Origin: Bradyrhizobium sp. YR681
GTDB lineage: Bacteria; Pseudomonadota; Alphaproteobacteria; Rhizobiales; Xanthobacteraceae
Length of the DNA: 35,839 nt
Assembly: GCF_000282615.1 (NCBI RefSeq)
Contig: NZ_AKIY01000020.1
Location: forward strand, 1-35,839
Direction of reading: 5' to 3'
Shown: piece after piece, positions 24,017 to 31,877 of the stretch
Position numbering within the stretch: the stretch's first letter is position 1
How the letters are laid out: each line of letters begins with the position of its first letter
Notes under the pieces: generated by a model
What the model was told of the DNA's origin: nothing
The model's database searches: none
Seen by the model: the letters and a program-made list of their open reading frames with translations, nothing else
Position numbers and translations under genes: made by a program

Positions 24017-24427
24017 TCAGGCAGCCTCGAATGGGGTATCGGTAGCGATGCTGGCCAGGATGGCCTGCTCCACCGGGAACAGCGCCCGGATCCTCTTGAG
24101 CGCCTCGAAGTAACGGGTCGTCTCGACCAGCTCGTCGACCGCGGCGAGCCCCTCCAGCATCTCGCGGCTTTCGCACACCGCGACCAGGGCCGCGTGATGC
24201 TGTGCGTAGAGCGCCGCCGCATCGCGGATGTCGGTCGGGTTCATCAGCATGAGCTGGACGATGAAATAGAGCTGCCGCATCGCCGTGGTGGCGTCGGACG
24301 CCTGCATGATCTGCCCTTCGAGCAGGAACATCACGTCGTTGACGAGCTCGACGGAGACCTTGCGGTCCACGCGAAGCACCGCGCCGTTGATGTAGATCCG
24401 TTCACCCGCCCGCAAGGAAATCTTCAT
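24017..24427 (-). CDS. flbT: Flagellin translation regulator FlbT
   Basis: A 136-residue protein starting M-K-I-S-L-R-A-G-E-R-I-Y-I-N-G-A-V-L-R and including E-L-V-N-D-V-M-F-L-L-E-G and Y-F-I-V-Q-L-M-L-M-N-P, the recognised FlbT pattern. In alphaproteobacteria FlbT binds flagellin mRNA and adjusts its stability and translation. It shares bases with the flaF stop (TAATG). The flagellin gene it would act on begins beyond the right end of the window. Confidence 0.95.
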   Translation of the reverse strand: MKISLRAGERIYINGAVLRVDRKVSVELVNDVMFLLEGQIMQASDATTAMRQLYFIVQLMLMNPTDIRDAAALYAQHHAALVAVCESREMLEGLAAVDELVETTRYFEALKRIRALFPVEQAILASIATDTPFEAA

Positions 24428-24771
24428 TAGAGAGCGTCTCGGATCAGGCGGTTGATTTCGATGAGCTGGTCCACGTCGTTCGACCTCTCCTCGCGCAGGC
24501 GATCGGCCTCCCTGACCACCCACAAGCCGATCGAGATGATGTCGGCGCGCAGCTTCTCCGGGAGTCCGTTTTCCGGATGCGCCAGATCCTCGATGAAGAT
24601 CGTCCACAGCCGCCGCACGTAGAGCAGGCTCTCGACCAGGTCATCGAAGCTGAAACGCCCCTTCTGGAGCCGTTCGAGGCGATCGATGCCGAGGCTGAGC
24701 GCCTGCCGCTCGCGGCCCCTCGCCTCGTAACCGCTATCATCGACGACCGCTTCATAGGCTTCAAACGTCAT
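24427..24771 (-). CDS. flaF: Flagellin biosynthesis regulator FlaF
   Basis: A 114-residue soluble helical protein. The motifs Y-E-A-V-V-D-D-S-G, R-E-R-Q-A-L-S-L-G-I-D-R-L, L-L-Y-V-R-R-L-W-T-I-F-I-E-D-L and I-S-I-G-L-W-V-V-R-E-A-D are typical of FlaF. It acts together with FlbT to balance flagellin synthesis in alphaproteobacteria. The ATG at 24771 is 68 bp after the flgL stop. An open frame continues upstream but is a shadow of flgL. Confidence 0.93.
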   Translation of the reverse strand: MTFEAYEAVVDDSGYEARGRERQALSLGIDRLERLQKGRFSFDDLVESLLYVRRLWTIFIEDLAHPENGLPEKLRADIISIGLWVVREADRLREERSNDVDQLIEINRLIRDAL

Positions 24772-24839
24772 CAGAACCACTCTGCGCAGGAGACCGAACA
24801 ACAAAACGAGGATTGCGAGCCTTACAAACGAGCTTTGGC

Positions 24840-25886
24840 TCAGAGATAGTTGATGAGGCTGATTTTCTGGAGCTGCGACGTCAGCGCGAGCGCCGTCTGG
24901 ATCTGGGTCTGCAAGGTGTTGACGCGCACCGACGCTTCCGCCGGATCGACCTTCTCGATGCCGACGATCTGATTGTTCAGGATATCCTGCTGCGCCTTGA
25001 GCTTGTCGGTCGCGGTGGTGATCCGCTGCTGGACCGTGCCGACGCCGCCGCCGAGCGTGGCGAGGTCGGTGATCGCGTTGCCGACGAGACCGATGGCCTT
25101 GTCCACGACGACCTGGAACGTCTCCTGGCTCAGTGTCGTATTCCCGAGATCCGCCATCATGGTGTAGGCCTCGGCGAGCTTGCGGAAGGCGGTCTGGTTG
25201 GCGCTGACGGACGTATCGGCGACCTCGGTCGTGGAGATACGGCTCTGCATGACCTGGTCGGTGGCCGACGACCAATTGGTGTTCCAGGCCGGGCTCGCGA
25301 ACTCGGCATCGAAAGTGGTGTCGAGGAAGGTCTGCATCTGGGCCGGAGTAATGCTGCTCACGCTGGCCGAGGATTGCGAGAAGCCGAAGGTCGCCAGGAA
25401 ATCGGCGTCGACCTGGTTCTTGCTGGCCGAGCCCGGGGCGTAGGCCGTGACCGGCGTGTTCTGCGTGTTGATGCCCGAGAAGAGGTACGAGCCGTTATAG
25501 GAGACGTTCAGCGCGCCGATCAGATCCTGGAGGTTGGAGGACGCGGGCGGCAGGATGATCCGGCCGCCGCCGTCGGTGCTGCGGGCCGCGATCAGGTCCT
25601 TGAGGAAGGAGGTTGCGGTCGTGGTGAGCTGGGTGATCCGGTTCTGGGTCACGTCGAGGCGTCCCGCAACGAGCCCATTGGTATCGACGAGCTGATCGGC
25701 GAAGCTCAGGTCCGCCCGCAGCGTGAGGTCGCTTCCCGTCGTGGCACCGAGCTCGAGGCCAACGTCGGCGAAGCGGCCGGTGGTCGCCTCCGTCGACGCC
25801 TTGCTCAGCGCAGCCTGGTTGTTCGTGATCGAGGACCTCAACGACGACGACAGCATCAAGGTCGAGATGTAGTTCGCGCTCATCAT
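24840..25886 (-). CDS. flgL: Hook-filament junction protein FlgL (HAP3)
   Basis: A 348-residue secreted structural protein. The N-terminal heptad region (Y-I-S-T-L-M-L-S-S-S-L-R-S-S-I-T-N-N-Q-A) and C-terminal helix (V-N-T-L-Q-T-Q-I-Q-T-A-L-A-L-T-S-Q-L-Q) are the D0/D1 coiled-coil ends shared with flagellin. Y-N-G-S-Y-L-F-S-G-I-N-T matches the flagellin-type conserved block. Together with FlgK it joins hook and filament. It starts 3 bp after flgK. The start could be either of two adjacent ATG codons. Confidence 0.93.
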   Translation of the reverse strand: MMSANYISTLMLSSSLRSSITNNQAALSKASTEATTGRFADVGLELGATTGSDLTLRADLSFADQLVDTNGLVAGRLDVTQNRITQLTTTATSFLKDLIAARSTDGGGRIILPPASSNLQDLIGALNVSYNGSYLFSGINTQNTPVTAYAPGSASKNQVDADFLATFGFSQSSASVSSITPAQMQTFLDTTFDAEFASPAWNTNWSSATDQVMQSRISTTEVADTSVSANQTAFRKLAEAYTMMADLGNTTLSQETFQVVVDKAIGLVGNAITDLATLGGGVGTVQQRITTATDKLKAQQDILNNQIVGIEKVDPAEASVRVNTLQTQIQTALALTSQLQKISLINYL

Positions 25887-25889
25887 GGC

Positions 25890-27365
25890 TTAATTCCCCA
25901 CGGCGGCCAGCAGGCTCTGCAACATTTCGTCGACGGTCGAGATGATCTTCGACGACGCCGAATAGGTACGCTCGACCTGAAGCATCAGGGACATCTCGTC
26001 GTCCATATTGACGCCGCTGACGTTCGACAGCGCCGCGGTGCTGCGGTCGAGCAGCGTTTTCTGGTAGGTGACGTTGGAGTCCGCGGTCTTGCGCTGGTTT
26101 TCGATCCAGCTCGTCGACGACGACGCGAAGTCGATCAGGCTGCCGTTCGGCTTGCCTTGCGTGGTTGCATCGAACGGCTGCGACGCGTCCATGCCGCCGA
26201 TCAGCTGCTGCAGCCGGATCGAGTAGCCGGCATTGCCCGCGGTGTTGTACTGGTATGCGGCGCTGCCGCTGATCCCGCCGTCGCGCAGCAAATTCGGGTT
26301 GCCGCCCTGGGCCGGATCGACCGACGCGGCGACGCTGATCAGGCCGGCAAGGCCGACCGAGACGGTGGCGCTGGCCGGCATCGCCGGCGCGCCGGGATAG
26401 GTGAAGAGACCGGGAACGTCGGGCAGAGCCGAGGCGGTCTGATCGCTCTCCCTGAAGGTGTTGATCAGGCCGCGCGCGATTTCGTCGAGCTGGCTCTGAT
26501 AGGTGACGGTGTCCTGGTCCCGCAGCTGGGCGAGGCCCGCGAGCTTGCCCGACTTCAGCGGCATCACGGAATTGGCGCCGGTCACCGGCACGCCGTCGAC
26601 ATAGACCGCATTGCCCGTGGTGCCGGCCGTATAGGCGTTGATGGGCGCGAAACTCACCGCACGCGCCGTCTTGTCGAACAGGACGGCGCCGCTGTCGGTA
26701 TAGAGCGCCGCGTCTCCGTTCGGACGCAGCGACATCGTGACGCCGAGCTCCTGCGACAGCTGCGAGACGATGCTGTCACGCTGGTCGAGATAGTCGGTGA
26801 TGTCGTCGCCGGAGATCGTGCCCTTCACGATCGCCGTGTTCACGGTCTGGAACTGGGAGAGCAATTGATTGATGTTCTGAACCGACACCTTCATGTCGGC
26901 ATCCGCGGTTTCGCGGACCGACTGCACGGTCTCGGTCGCCTGGTTGAGGGCGGTCGCCATGTCCTTGGCGGACGTGACCGCCGCCTGCGCCAGCGTGGTG
27001 TTGTCGGGGGCGTTGGCGTATTGCTGGAGCGCCTGCTTCAGCGCATTGAGCTGCGCCGTCGGCGACTGGTCGAGCTCGGGATCGTCCACCGTGGCGGATG
27101 CGATCTTCTGGAGACCGTCATAGATCGCGCTCTGCTTGGCGGACGACGAGGTCGCGATCAGGACGTTGTTGTAGAGACCCGAGCTGGCGGCGCGCTGGAT
27201 CGCCGCCACATAGACGCCGGTTCCGGGAAGGTTGTCCAGCACGGCAATCTTGCGCGAATAGCCGGTGGCGCTGGCACCGGCGATGTTGCGCGAGATGACC
27301 GACGACTGGATGCCCGACGCCATCAGCGAGGAGCGGGCGGATTCGAGTGCGGCGGTAAGGTTCAT
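25890..27365 (-). CDS. flgK: Hook-filament junction protein FlgK (HAP1)
   Basis: A 491-residue protein. The N-terminus (A-L-E-S-A-R-S-S-L and then N-I-A-G-A-S-A-T-G-Y-S-R-K) is the rod/hook/HAP consensus. The C-terminus S-G-V-N-M-D-D-E-M-S-L-M-L-Q-V-E-R-T-Y-S-A-S-S-K-I is the matching D0 helix. The inner D-Y-L-D-Q-R-D-S-I-V-S-Q-L-S block is a known FlgK signature. It is exported through the flagellum to form the first junction ring. It lies 34 bp after flgE. Confidence 0.95.
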   Translation of the reverse strand: MNLTAALESARSSLMASGIQSSVISRNIAGASATGYSRKIAVLDNLPGTGVYVAAIQRAASSGLYNNVLIATSSSAKQSAIYDGLQKIASATVDDPELDQSPTAQLNALKQALQQYANAPDNTTLAQAAVTSAKDMATALNQATETVQSVRETADADMKVSVQNINQLLSQFQTVNTAIVKGTISGDDITDYLDQRDSIVSQLSQELGVTMSLRPNGDAALYTDSGAVLFDKTARAVSFAPINAYTAGTTGNAVYVDGVPVTGANSVMPLKSGKLAGLAQLRDQDTVTYQSQLDEIARGLINTFRESDQTASALPDVPGLFTYPGAPAMPASATVSVGLAGLISVAASVDPAQGGNPNLLRDGGISGSAAYQYNTAGNAGYSIRLQQLIGGMDASQPFDATTQGKPNGSLIDFASSSTSWIENQRKTADSNVTYQKTLLDRSTAALSNVSGVNMDDEMSLMLQVERTYSASSKIISTVDEMLQSLLAAVGN

Positions 27366-27399
27366 GATCTGCTCTTGCCGGGGACGAGCGCTGTTGGAA

Positions 27400-28629
27400 T
27401 CAGCGCTTCAGGTTGACGACCACATCCAGCAGATCGGCGCCGGTCTGGAACGATTTCGAGTTCGCGGTGAAGCCGCGCTGTGCCTCGATCATCGAGGTCA
27501 ATTCGTCGGCGAGGTCGACGTTGGAATCCTCCAGCGCGCCGGACTGGATCGTGCCGAGACCGCCCTGGCCGGCGAGGCCGACCTGCACGTTGCCGGAATC
27601 CAGGTTCGGCGAATAGACGTTGCCGACTTCGGGCGTCAGGTGGTCCGGGCTCGGCACGGTGGCCAGCGCGATCTGGAAACTCGGCAGCTCGGTGCCGTTC
27701 TTGAGCACCGCGGTGACCACGCCCTTTTCGTCGATATTGACCTTCTCGACCGCAGACGGGGCATTGCCGTCGACCGTCGCCTTGAAGTCGAAGGCGGAGG
27801 CGACTTGCGTCATCGCCGCCAGGTCGATGTTGAAGGCGCCGGAACCGCCGGGAATCGCGACCGAAAGCGATGTCGGGCTGGCCGCGGCGAGCGCACCCTT
27901 GCCGGTCGCGCTGACGTCGAAGGTGAACGTGGTCGTGGGGCCGGGCGTCGTCAGGGCGGTTGCACCGTTGTAGACCTGGATATCCCAGGTGTTGGCGCCC
28001 GTCTTCGCGGCGTAGACGTCGAGCGTCACGGCATTGCCGATGTTGTCGTAGGTCACCATCGACGTCTTCGAGGTGTAGTTGGCCGGGCCTGCCGGCGCCG
28101 CGATCGCGGTTGCGCTCGGATCGAGGTTGGCGGCGACCGTCGCCTTGGTCGACGGCGCAGCCTGGAGCGCCATTGTGTTGACGTTGATGACCTGGAGGCC
28201 GCCGAAGCCGTTGGCGGCGACGGTGGGCGTGGCACCGTTGGCGATGTTGTAGCCCATCAGCTGGAAGCCGGCGGCGTTGACGAGGTTGCCGGTGCTGTCG
28301 GGCACGAAAGCGCCGGCACGCGTCAGGAAATTGTTTCCGTTCGAGTCCTGCACGACGAAGAAGCCGTTGCCCTGGACCGCGAGATCCGTCGTCGAAGTCG
28401 TGAACTGATAGTTGCCGGCATCGGAGATGGCGTAACGCACCGTGGTCTCGACGGCGCCGGAATCGTAGTTGCCGGATCCACTCTTCAGGATCAGCGACGA
28501 GAACTCGGTCGAAGCCCGCTTGTAGCCGGTCGTGTTGACGTTCGCGATGTTGTCCGAAACCGTCGACAGCTTGTTGGACTGCGCGTTCATTCCGGAAACG
28601 CCGGTGCGCATAACACCATACAGGCTCAT
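27400..28629 (-). CDS. flgE: Flagellar hook protein FlgE
   Basis: A 409-residue protein with the hook consensus: N-terminal S-D-N-I-A-N-V-N-T-T-G-Y-K-R, then L-A-V-Q-G-N-G-F-F-V-V-Q-D, and C-terminal L-T-S-M-I-E-A-Q-R-G-F-T-A-N-S-K. A Thr/Ala-rich middle forms the outer domains of the hook. The ATG has AAGGAG eight bases upstream. The 125 bp before it may hold a separate promoter, but I found none that convinces. In Sinorhizobium and Brucella the regulator gene rem/ftcR stands directly upstream of flgE; here it does not. Confidence 0.96.
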   Translation of the reverse strand: MSLYGVMRTGVSGMNAQSNKLSTVSDNIANVNTTGYKRASTEFSSLILKSGSGNYDSGAVETTVRYAISDAGNYQFTTSTTDLAVQGNGFFVVQDSNGNNFLTRAGAFVPDSTGNLVNAAGFQLMGYNIANGATPTVAANGFGGLQVINVNTMALQAAPSTKATVAANLDPSATAIAAPAGPANYTSKTSMVTYDNIGNAVTLDVYAAKTGANTWDIQVYNGATALTTPGPTTTFTFDVSATGKGALAAASPTSLSVAIPGGSGAFNIDLAAMTQVASAFDFKATVDGNAPSAVEKVNIDEKGVVTAVLKNGTELPSFQIALATVPSPDHLTPEVGNVYSPNLDSGNVQVGLAGQGGLGTIQSGALEDSNVDLADELTSMIEAQRGFTANSKSFQTGADLLDVVVNLKR

Positions 28630-28726
28630 GAATTAGGCTCCTTTGGTAGGTTGAATCTACAATGCGGGTTCTTGCTTGCGCGGGGCTGATGATTGGGAAC
28701 CATGCACAACTTTGAGGTCGGCCTGA

Positions 28727-28768
28727 TCATGTGGTCCTAATCATGTGGTCTTGGTCATGTGGTCTTGG
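28727..28768. repeat. Three tandem 14-bp repeats at the 3' end of the transglycosylase gene
   Basis: TCATGTGGTCCTAA (28727-28740), TCATGTGGTCTTGG (28741-28754) and TCATGTGGTCTTGG (28755-28768) stand head to tail. On the minus strand the unit is CCAAGACCACATGA. The first copy read contains the last codons and stop of the transglycosylase gene. Because 14 is not a multiple of three and each copy ends in TGA, copy-number change by slippage would leave the protein unchanged. Confidence 0.9.
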
Positions 28769-29336
28769 GTTGACAGAACGAGCGCGCGTTGTCGGTCCAT
28801 GCGCCGAAGCCGCTGGACACGAGATGCGCGACGATGTGACAGACGTAACGCTTCTGCGCCGGCTGGTTGTTGGGGCCGGCATTGTAGCGCGCGACCGCCA
28901 TGGTCCAGCTGCCCTCGCGCTGCTTCAGCTCTTTCAGGAAGCGCGCTGCATATTCCACGTTCTTGGCGGGATCGAACATCGCGCGCACCGAGGCGAACTT
29001 GTCGCCGTGGTAATAGTGGTTGATCTGCATGCAGCCGAGGTCGATCAGCTTGACGCCCTTGGCGCGCATCGCCTCGAAATTCGCGATCGCATCGTTCATG
29101 TCCTTGGCGAACACGGTCTGGCCTTCCGCGCCGAGCGCGTAAGGATAGAGCGCGCCGCGGCGCCCGGTCTCGGTGAGACCGACCGCGTAGAGAATGCCGA
29201 GCGGAATCCCGTGCTGCTGGGACGCGCGCGCCATCTCGCGCTCGCAGGGGCGCGCGGTGTCGGTCGCCGCCGTCGCGGCGCCCGCGTTACAGATAAACAG
29301 GGCCGCGACGAGTCTGCGGCGCCACGTCCTGGTCAT
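28755..29336 (-). CDS. Flagellar-locus lytic transglycosylase (SLT domain)
   Basis: The 193-residue precursor has an Arg-rich N-terminus and hydrophobic core (L-V-A-A-L-F-I-C-N-A-G-A), cut probably after A-A-T-A near residue 24, so it is periplasmic. The SLT domain shows G-I-P-L-G-I-L-Y-A-V-G-L-T-E-T-G with the catalytic Glu in L-T-E-T, then L-G-C-M-Q-I-N-H-Y-Y-H and A-V-A-R-Y-N-A-G-P. Such enzymes open the murein so the rod can pass; the rod-binding protein in the same operon lacks its own muramidase half. Its start overlaps the end of fliK by 50 bp in another frame. Its stop lies in a triple 14-bp repeat. Confidence 0.92.
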   Translation of the reverse strand: MTRTWRRRLVAALFICNAGAATAATDTARPCEREMARASQQHGIPLGILYAVGLTETGRRGALYPYALGAEGQTVFAKDMNDAIANFEAMRAKGVKLIDLGCMQINHYYHGDKFASVRAMFDPAKNVEYAARFLKELKQREGSWTMAVARYNAGPNNQPAQKRYVCHIVAHLVSSGFGAWTDNARSFCQPKTT

Positions 29337-30663
29337 GACGCGTCTCCTGGTTGGACTGGCGCTCCTGGCGGGCCTGCTTCGCGCCGCCGTCCGATTGTCC
29401 CGACGAATTGCCGGCGCCGTCGAACGTGCCTTGCGATTGCGACGAGGGCTGTTGCTGGCTCGCGAACTGCGGCTGCGACTGCGACTGGCCGGAGCCGCCC
29501 TGGAATCCGTCGAGCGAGCCGTGCTGGACCGGCGCGACGTCGGCGACGTAGCCTGCCGATTGCATCAGTTCGCGGATCGAGTCGCGCTGCTGGTCCAGCA
29601 TCTGGCTCGTGTCCTTGCGTTCGGCGGCCAGATGCACGGACACTTCGGTGCCGACGAGGCGAAGGCGAACGGTGACGTTGCCGAGCTGCGGCGGCTCGAG
29701 ATTGATGGTCAGGATCTTGAGCGGCTGGTCCGGCGCATTGGTCTGGGACGTCGTCAGGTCGGCGGCGACGGACGCCGTCGGTGCGGCGGTGTCCTTCAAC
29801 TCGGCGACGACCGCGTTGGCGACCTGTTGCGGGGCATTGAATTGTGCCGGCGGCAGATGAGTTTCCTGCTGGACCACGGTGACCTTGGTCGCTTCGGGCA
29901 AGGCATCCCGCGCCGACGCCTTGACGGCGCGTTCCACATTGGCCGTGACGGCCTCGAAGCCCGATGTCGCAGGCATTGCCTTCGGCGCCTCCTCGCCGCC
30001 TTGCAGCGGTGTCGATGCCGGAGTTGCCGCCGTTTGCGACGCCGCGCCCTGCCCGCGCGTATTCGCTGGCGCGGCAACCGATGGCGCGGTATCGACCGCG
30101 GCCGCCTTCGCCATGCCGACGCTCTGGACGTCCCGCTTCGTGGTGGACGATCGCTCGTCGCGCGCGGGCGCATCCTTCCTGTCGCCCGCCGACAGTTGCG
30201 TCTGCGGCTGCACCTGCGGCGCGATGACCGGCACCGCGGCGAGTGCCTGCCCGACGATCGCAGACATGCCCGATCGGCTCTGGACGTCCGCCTTCACCAG
30301 CTGGTCGATCGGATCCTGCTTCTCCGACGGCTTGTCGGTCGCCTGATCGGAGGATGTGTCGGCCGACTTCGGCGTCCCGGCCGCGTCGGTGCGATCCTGC
30401 ACCGTCTCGTCCTTCGATTTGTCCTGCTCGGCCGGATGCACCAGGCGCGTGCGCAACGTTCCTGCCTTCACGGTCGTATCGCCGCCTGCATCGTTCAGGG
30501 CGCGTTTCGCCATGCTCGAGACGGTGTGGAGCAGATCGTTGAACGACGAATCCGCCTGCGATTTCGCACCGGCGCCCTTCGCCGAACGCGATGTCCCGCG
30601 CATGTTGAGACTCTCGGCGAGGCCGGAGAAGAGCTGTCCGGTGGTTCCGCTGAGCTTGGTCAT
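29287..30663 (-). CDS. fliK: Flagellar hook-length control protein FliK
   Basis: A 458-residue protein. The N-terminal and middle parts are Ala/Thr/Ser/Pro-rich and low in complexity, as in the ruler region of FliK. The conserved C-terminal domain (about 325-395) contains L-K-I-L-T-I-N-L-E-P-P-Q-L-G-N-V-T-V-R-L and D-S-I-R-E-L-M-Q-S-A-G-Y. A Gln/Ser/Gly-rich tail ends R-R-G-P-V-Y-L. It measures the hook and switches export from hook to filament proteins. The ATG overlaps the motC stop by 4 bp, and its last 50 bp also encode the signal peptide of the transglycosylase. Confidence 0.92.
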   Translation of the reverse strand: MTKLSGTTGQLFSGLAESLNMRGTSRSAKGAGAKSQADSSFNDLLHTVSSMAKRALNDAGGDTTVKAGTLRTRLVHPAEQDKSKDETVQDRTDAAGTPKSADTSSDQATDKPSEKQDPIDQLVKADVQSRSGMSAIVGQALAAVPVIAPQVQPQTQLSAGDRKDAPARDERSSTTKRDVQSVGMAKAAAVDTAPSVAAPANTRGQGAASQTAATPASTPLQGGEEAPKAMPATSGFEAVTANVERAVKASARDALPEATKVTVVQQETHLPPAQFNAPQQVANAVVAELKDTAAPTASVAADLTTSQTNAPDQPLKILTINLEPPQLGNVTVRLRLVGTEVSVHLAAERKDTSQMLDQQRDSIRELMQSAGYVADVAPVQHGSLDGFQGGSGQSQSQPQFASQQQPSSQSQGTFDGAGNSSGQSDGGAKQARQERQSNQETRHDQDVAPQTRRGPVYL

Positions 30664-31877
30664 GGACGGCGATCCCTGGTGAGAAGTTCGAGTTCGCCGA
30701 GCTGCTTCTGGGCGCGCGCAAGCATCGCGGTCGACGATGCGAGATCGACCCGCGCCGGCGTTGCCGGAGGCTTTTCGGCCGCGGCGGCGGCTCCCCCGGC
30801 GAATGGCTTGCGCATATCGAGCGCGAGCTGGACGGTTGCATTCAGGAGGGGAAGATCGCGCTCGGGCAGTTTTGAGCGGTCAACGGCCTTCAGCTCGGCG
30901 AGACCGCCGTCATATTCGTCGCCGAGCGCCCGCGAGGCGCCGCGGAAGAAATGCGCACGCTCGCGCTCCGCCGAAGCATCGGCGCTGAGCGCCAGCGCCC
31001 GCTCGCCGGCAAGCCGGGTCACGGTGATCCGTCCACGCACCATCGCGGTACGCGCGATCACGAGATAGAGCTTGAGACGGCTGCCGCGATCAATCTGCTC
31101 CAGCAGGGTGACGACCCGTGCAAAGCGGCGGTCGTCGAGCGCCAGGCTCGACTGCGTCAGGCCAGTGGAGAAGCGTTGCCAGAAGTCGCCGGCATAGATC
31201 GAGTTTCGATAGTGGCGAATATAGGCCAGCGTCAGGAACTCGAACTTGTCGAAATCCTCCGCCTGCCCGATCAGCAGGATCTCGCGCCGCAGCGCCGCCT
31301 CCTCGACGAGCGTGCCGGGCAGGAGCAGGCGCGCGTCGTCGAGCCGCTCGATCGCGAGCGATGCCTCGGTGCGTGCGAACAGCGCGCCCTGGACCAGCGC
31401 GACCTGTCCGCCGAGGCCCGACGGAATCGTCCGCGGCTTGACGTCCTTGAGCAGCTCGCGCGCTTCGTCCTGATGGCCTTCGACATAGGCGAGCGCGCCA
31501 TCGAACAGCCGCCCGTCGACATTGATCTTGTCGCGCGGCAGTTTACGGACCACTTGCGGCGCGCCGCCGCTGAGCAGGTAGATGACGACGGCCTGGCCGT
31601 TCTGCGGATTGCTCCACACGCCCGGATCGGCGGCGAGGAACTTCTCGCCGATCAGCCGGATCAGCGCGATGTGGCTGCCATGCGCCGCAGTGTCGCCATT
31701 GGCGATGCCGTCCTGCACCGCCTGCAATCCGCGCACGAGCTCATAGGGTTCGTTCGACGTCGATGCCGGCGCAGGAACCGGCACCGGTGCAGGAGCTGGC
31801 GCCGGGTCAGCCGAGACACGCACGGCCGTCAGCGGCAACGCCATCAGCAACGCTGCGCAGAGGAGCGGCCTGATCAA
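30660..31877 (-). CDS. motC: Periplasmic motility protein MotC
   Basis: The precursor has 405 residues. With the TTG start at 31877 the N-terminus is I-R-P-L-L-C-A-A-L-L-M-A-L-P-L, a clear signal peptide cut near V-S-A (about residue 24). A Pro/Ala linker and a helical domain follow (E-L-V-R-G-L-Q-A-V-Q-D-G-I-A-N-G-D, G-A-L-A-Y-V-E-G-H-Q-D-E-A). MotC is found in Rhizobiales, where it binds the periplasmic part of MotB and is needed for motor rotation. TTG overlaps the motB stop (TTGA), so coupling is likely. A longer frame to 32054 is a shadow of motB. Confidence 0.9.
   Translation of the reverse strand: MIRPLLCAALLMALPLTAVRVSADPAPAPAPVPVPAPASTSNEPYELVRGLQAVQDGIANGDTAAHGSHIALIRLIGEKFLAADPGVWSNPQNGQAVVIYLLSGGAPQVVRKLPRDKINVDGRLFDGALAYVEGHQDEARELLKDVKPRTIPSGLGGQVALVQGALFARTEASLAIERLDDARLLLPGTLVEEAALRREILLIGQAEDFDKFEFLTLAYIRHYRNSIYAGDFWQRFSTGLTQSSLALDDRRFARVVTLLEQIDRGSRLKLYLVIARTAMVRGRITVTRLAGERALALSADASAERERAHFFRGASRALGDEYDGGLAELKAVDRSKLPERDLPLLNATVQLALDMRKPFAGGAAAAAEKPPATPARVDLASSTAMLARAQKQLGELELLTRDRRP

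Noticed and set aside
24813..27416. 867-codon open frame on the plus strand opposite flgL and flgK
   Set aside because: It is Arg/Gly/Asp-rich without domain pattern, and runs opposite two well-recognised flagellar genes. Long antisense frames are normal in G/C-rich DNA.
28630..28726. Possible sigma-28 promoter before flgE (TCAAAGTT followed by CCAATCAT)
   Set aside because: Match to the consensus is partial, and Rhizobiales generally do not use FliA for flagellar genes.
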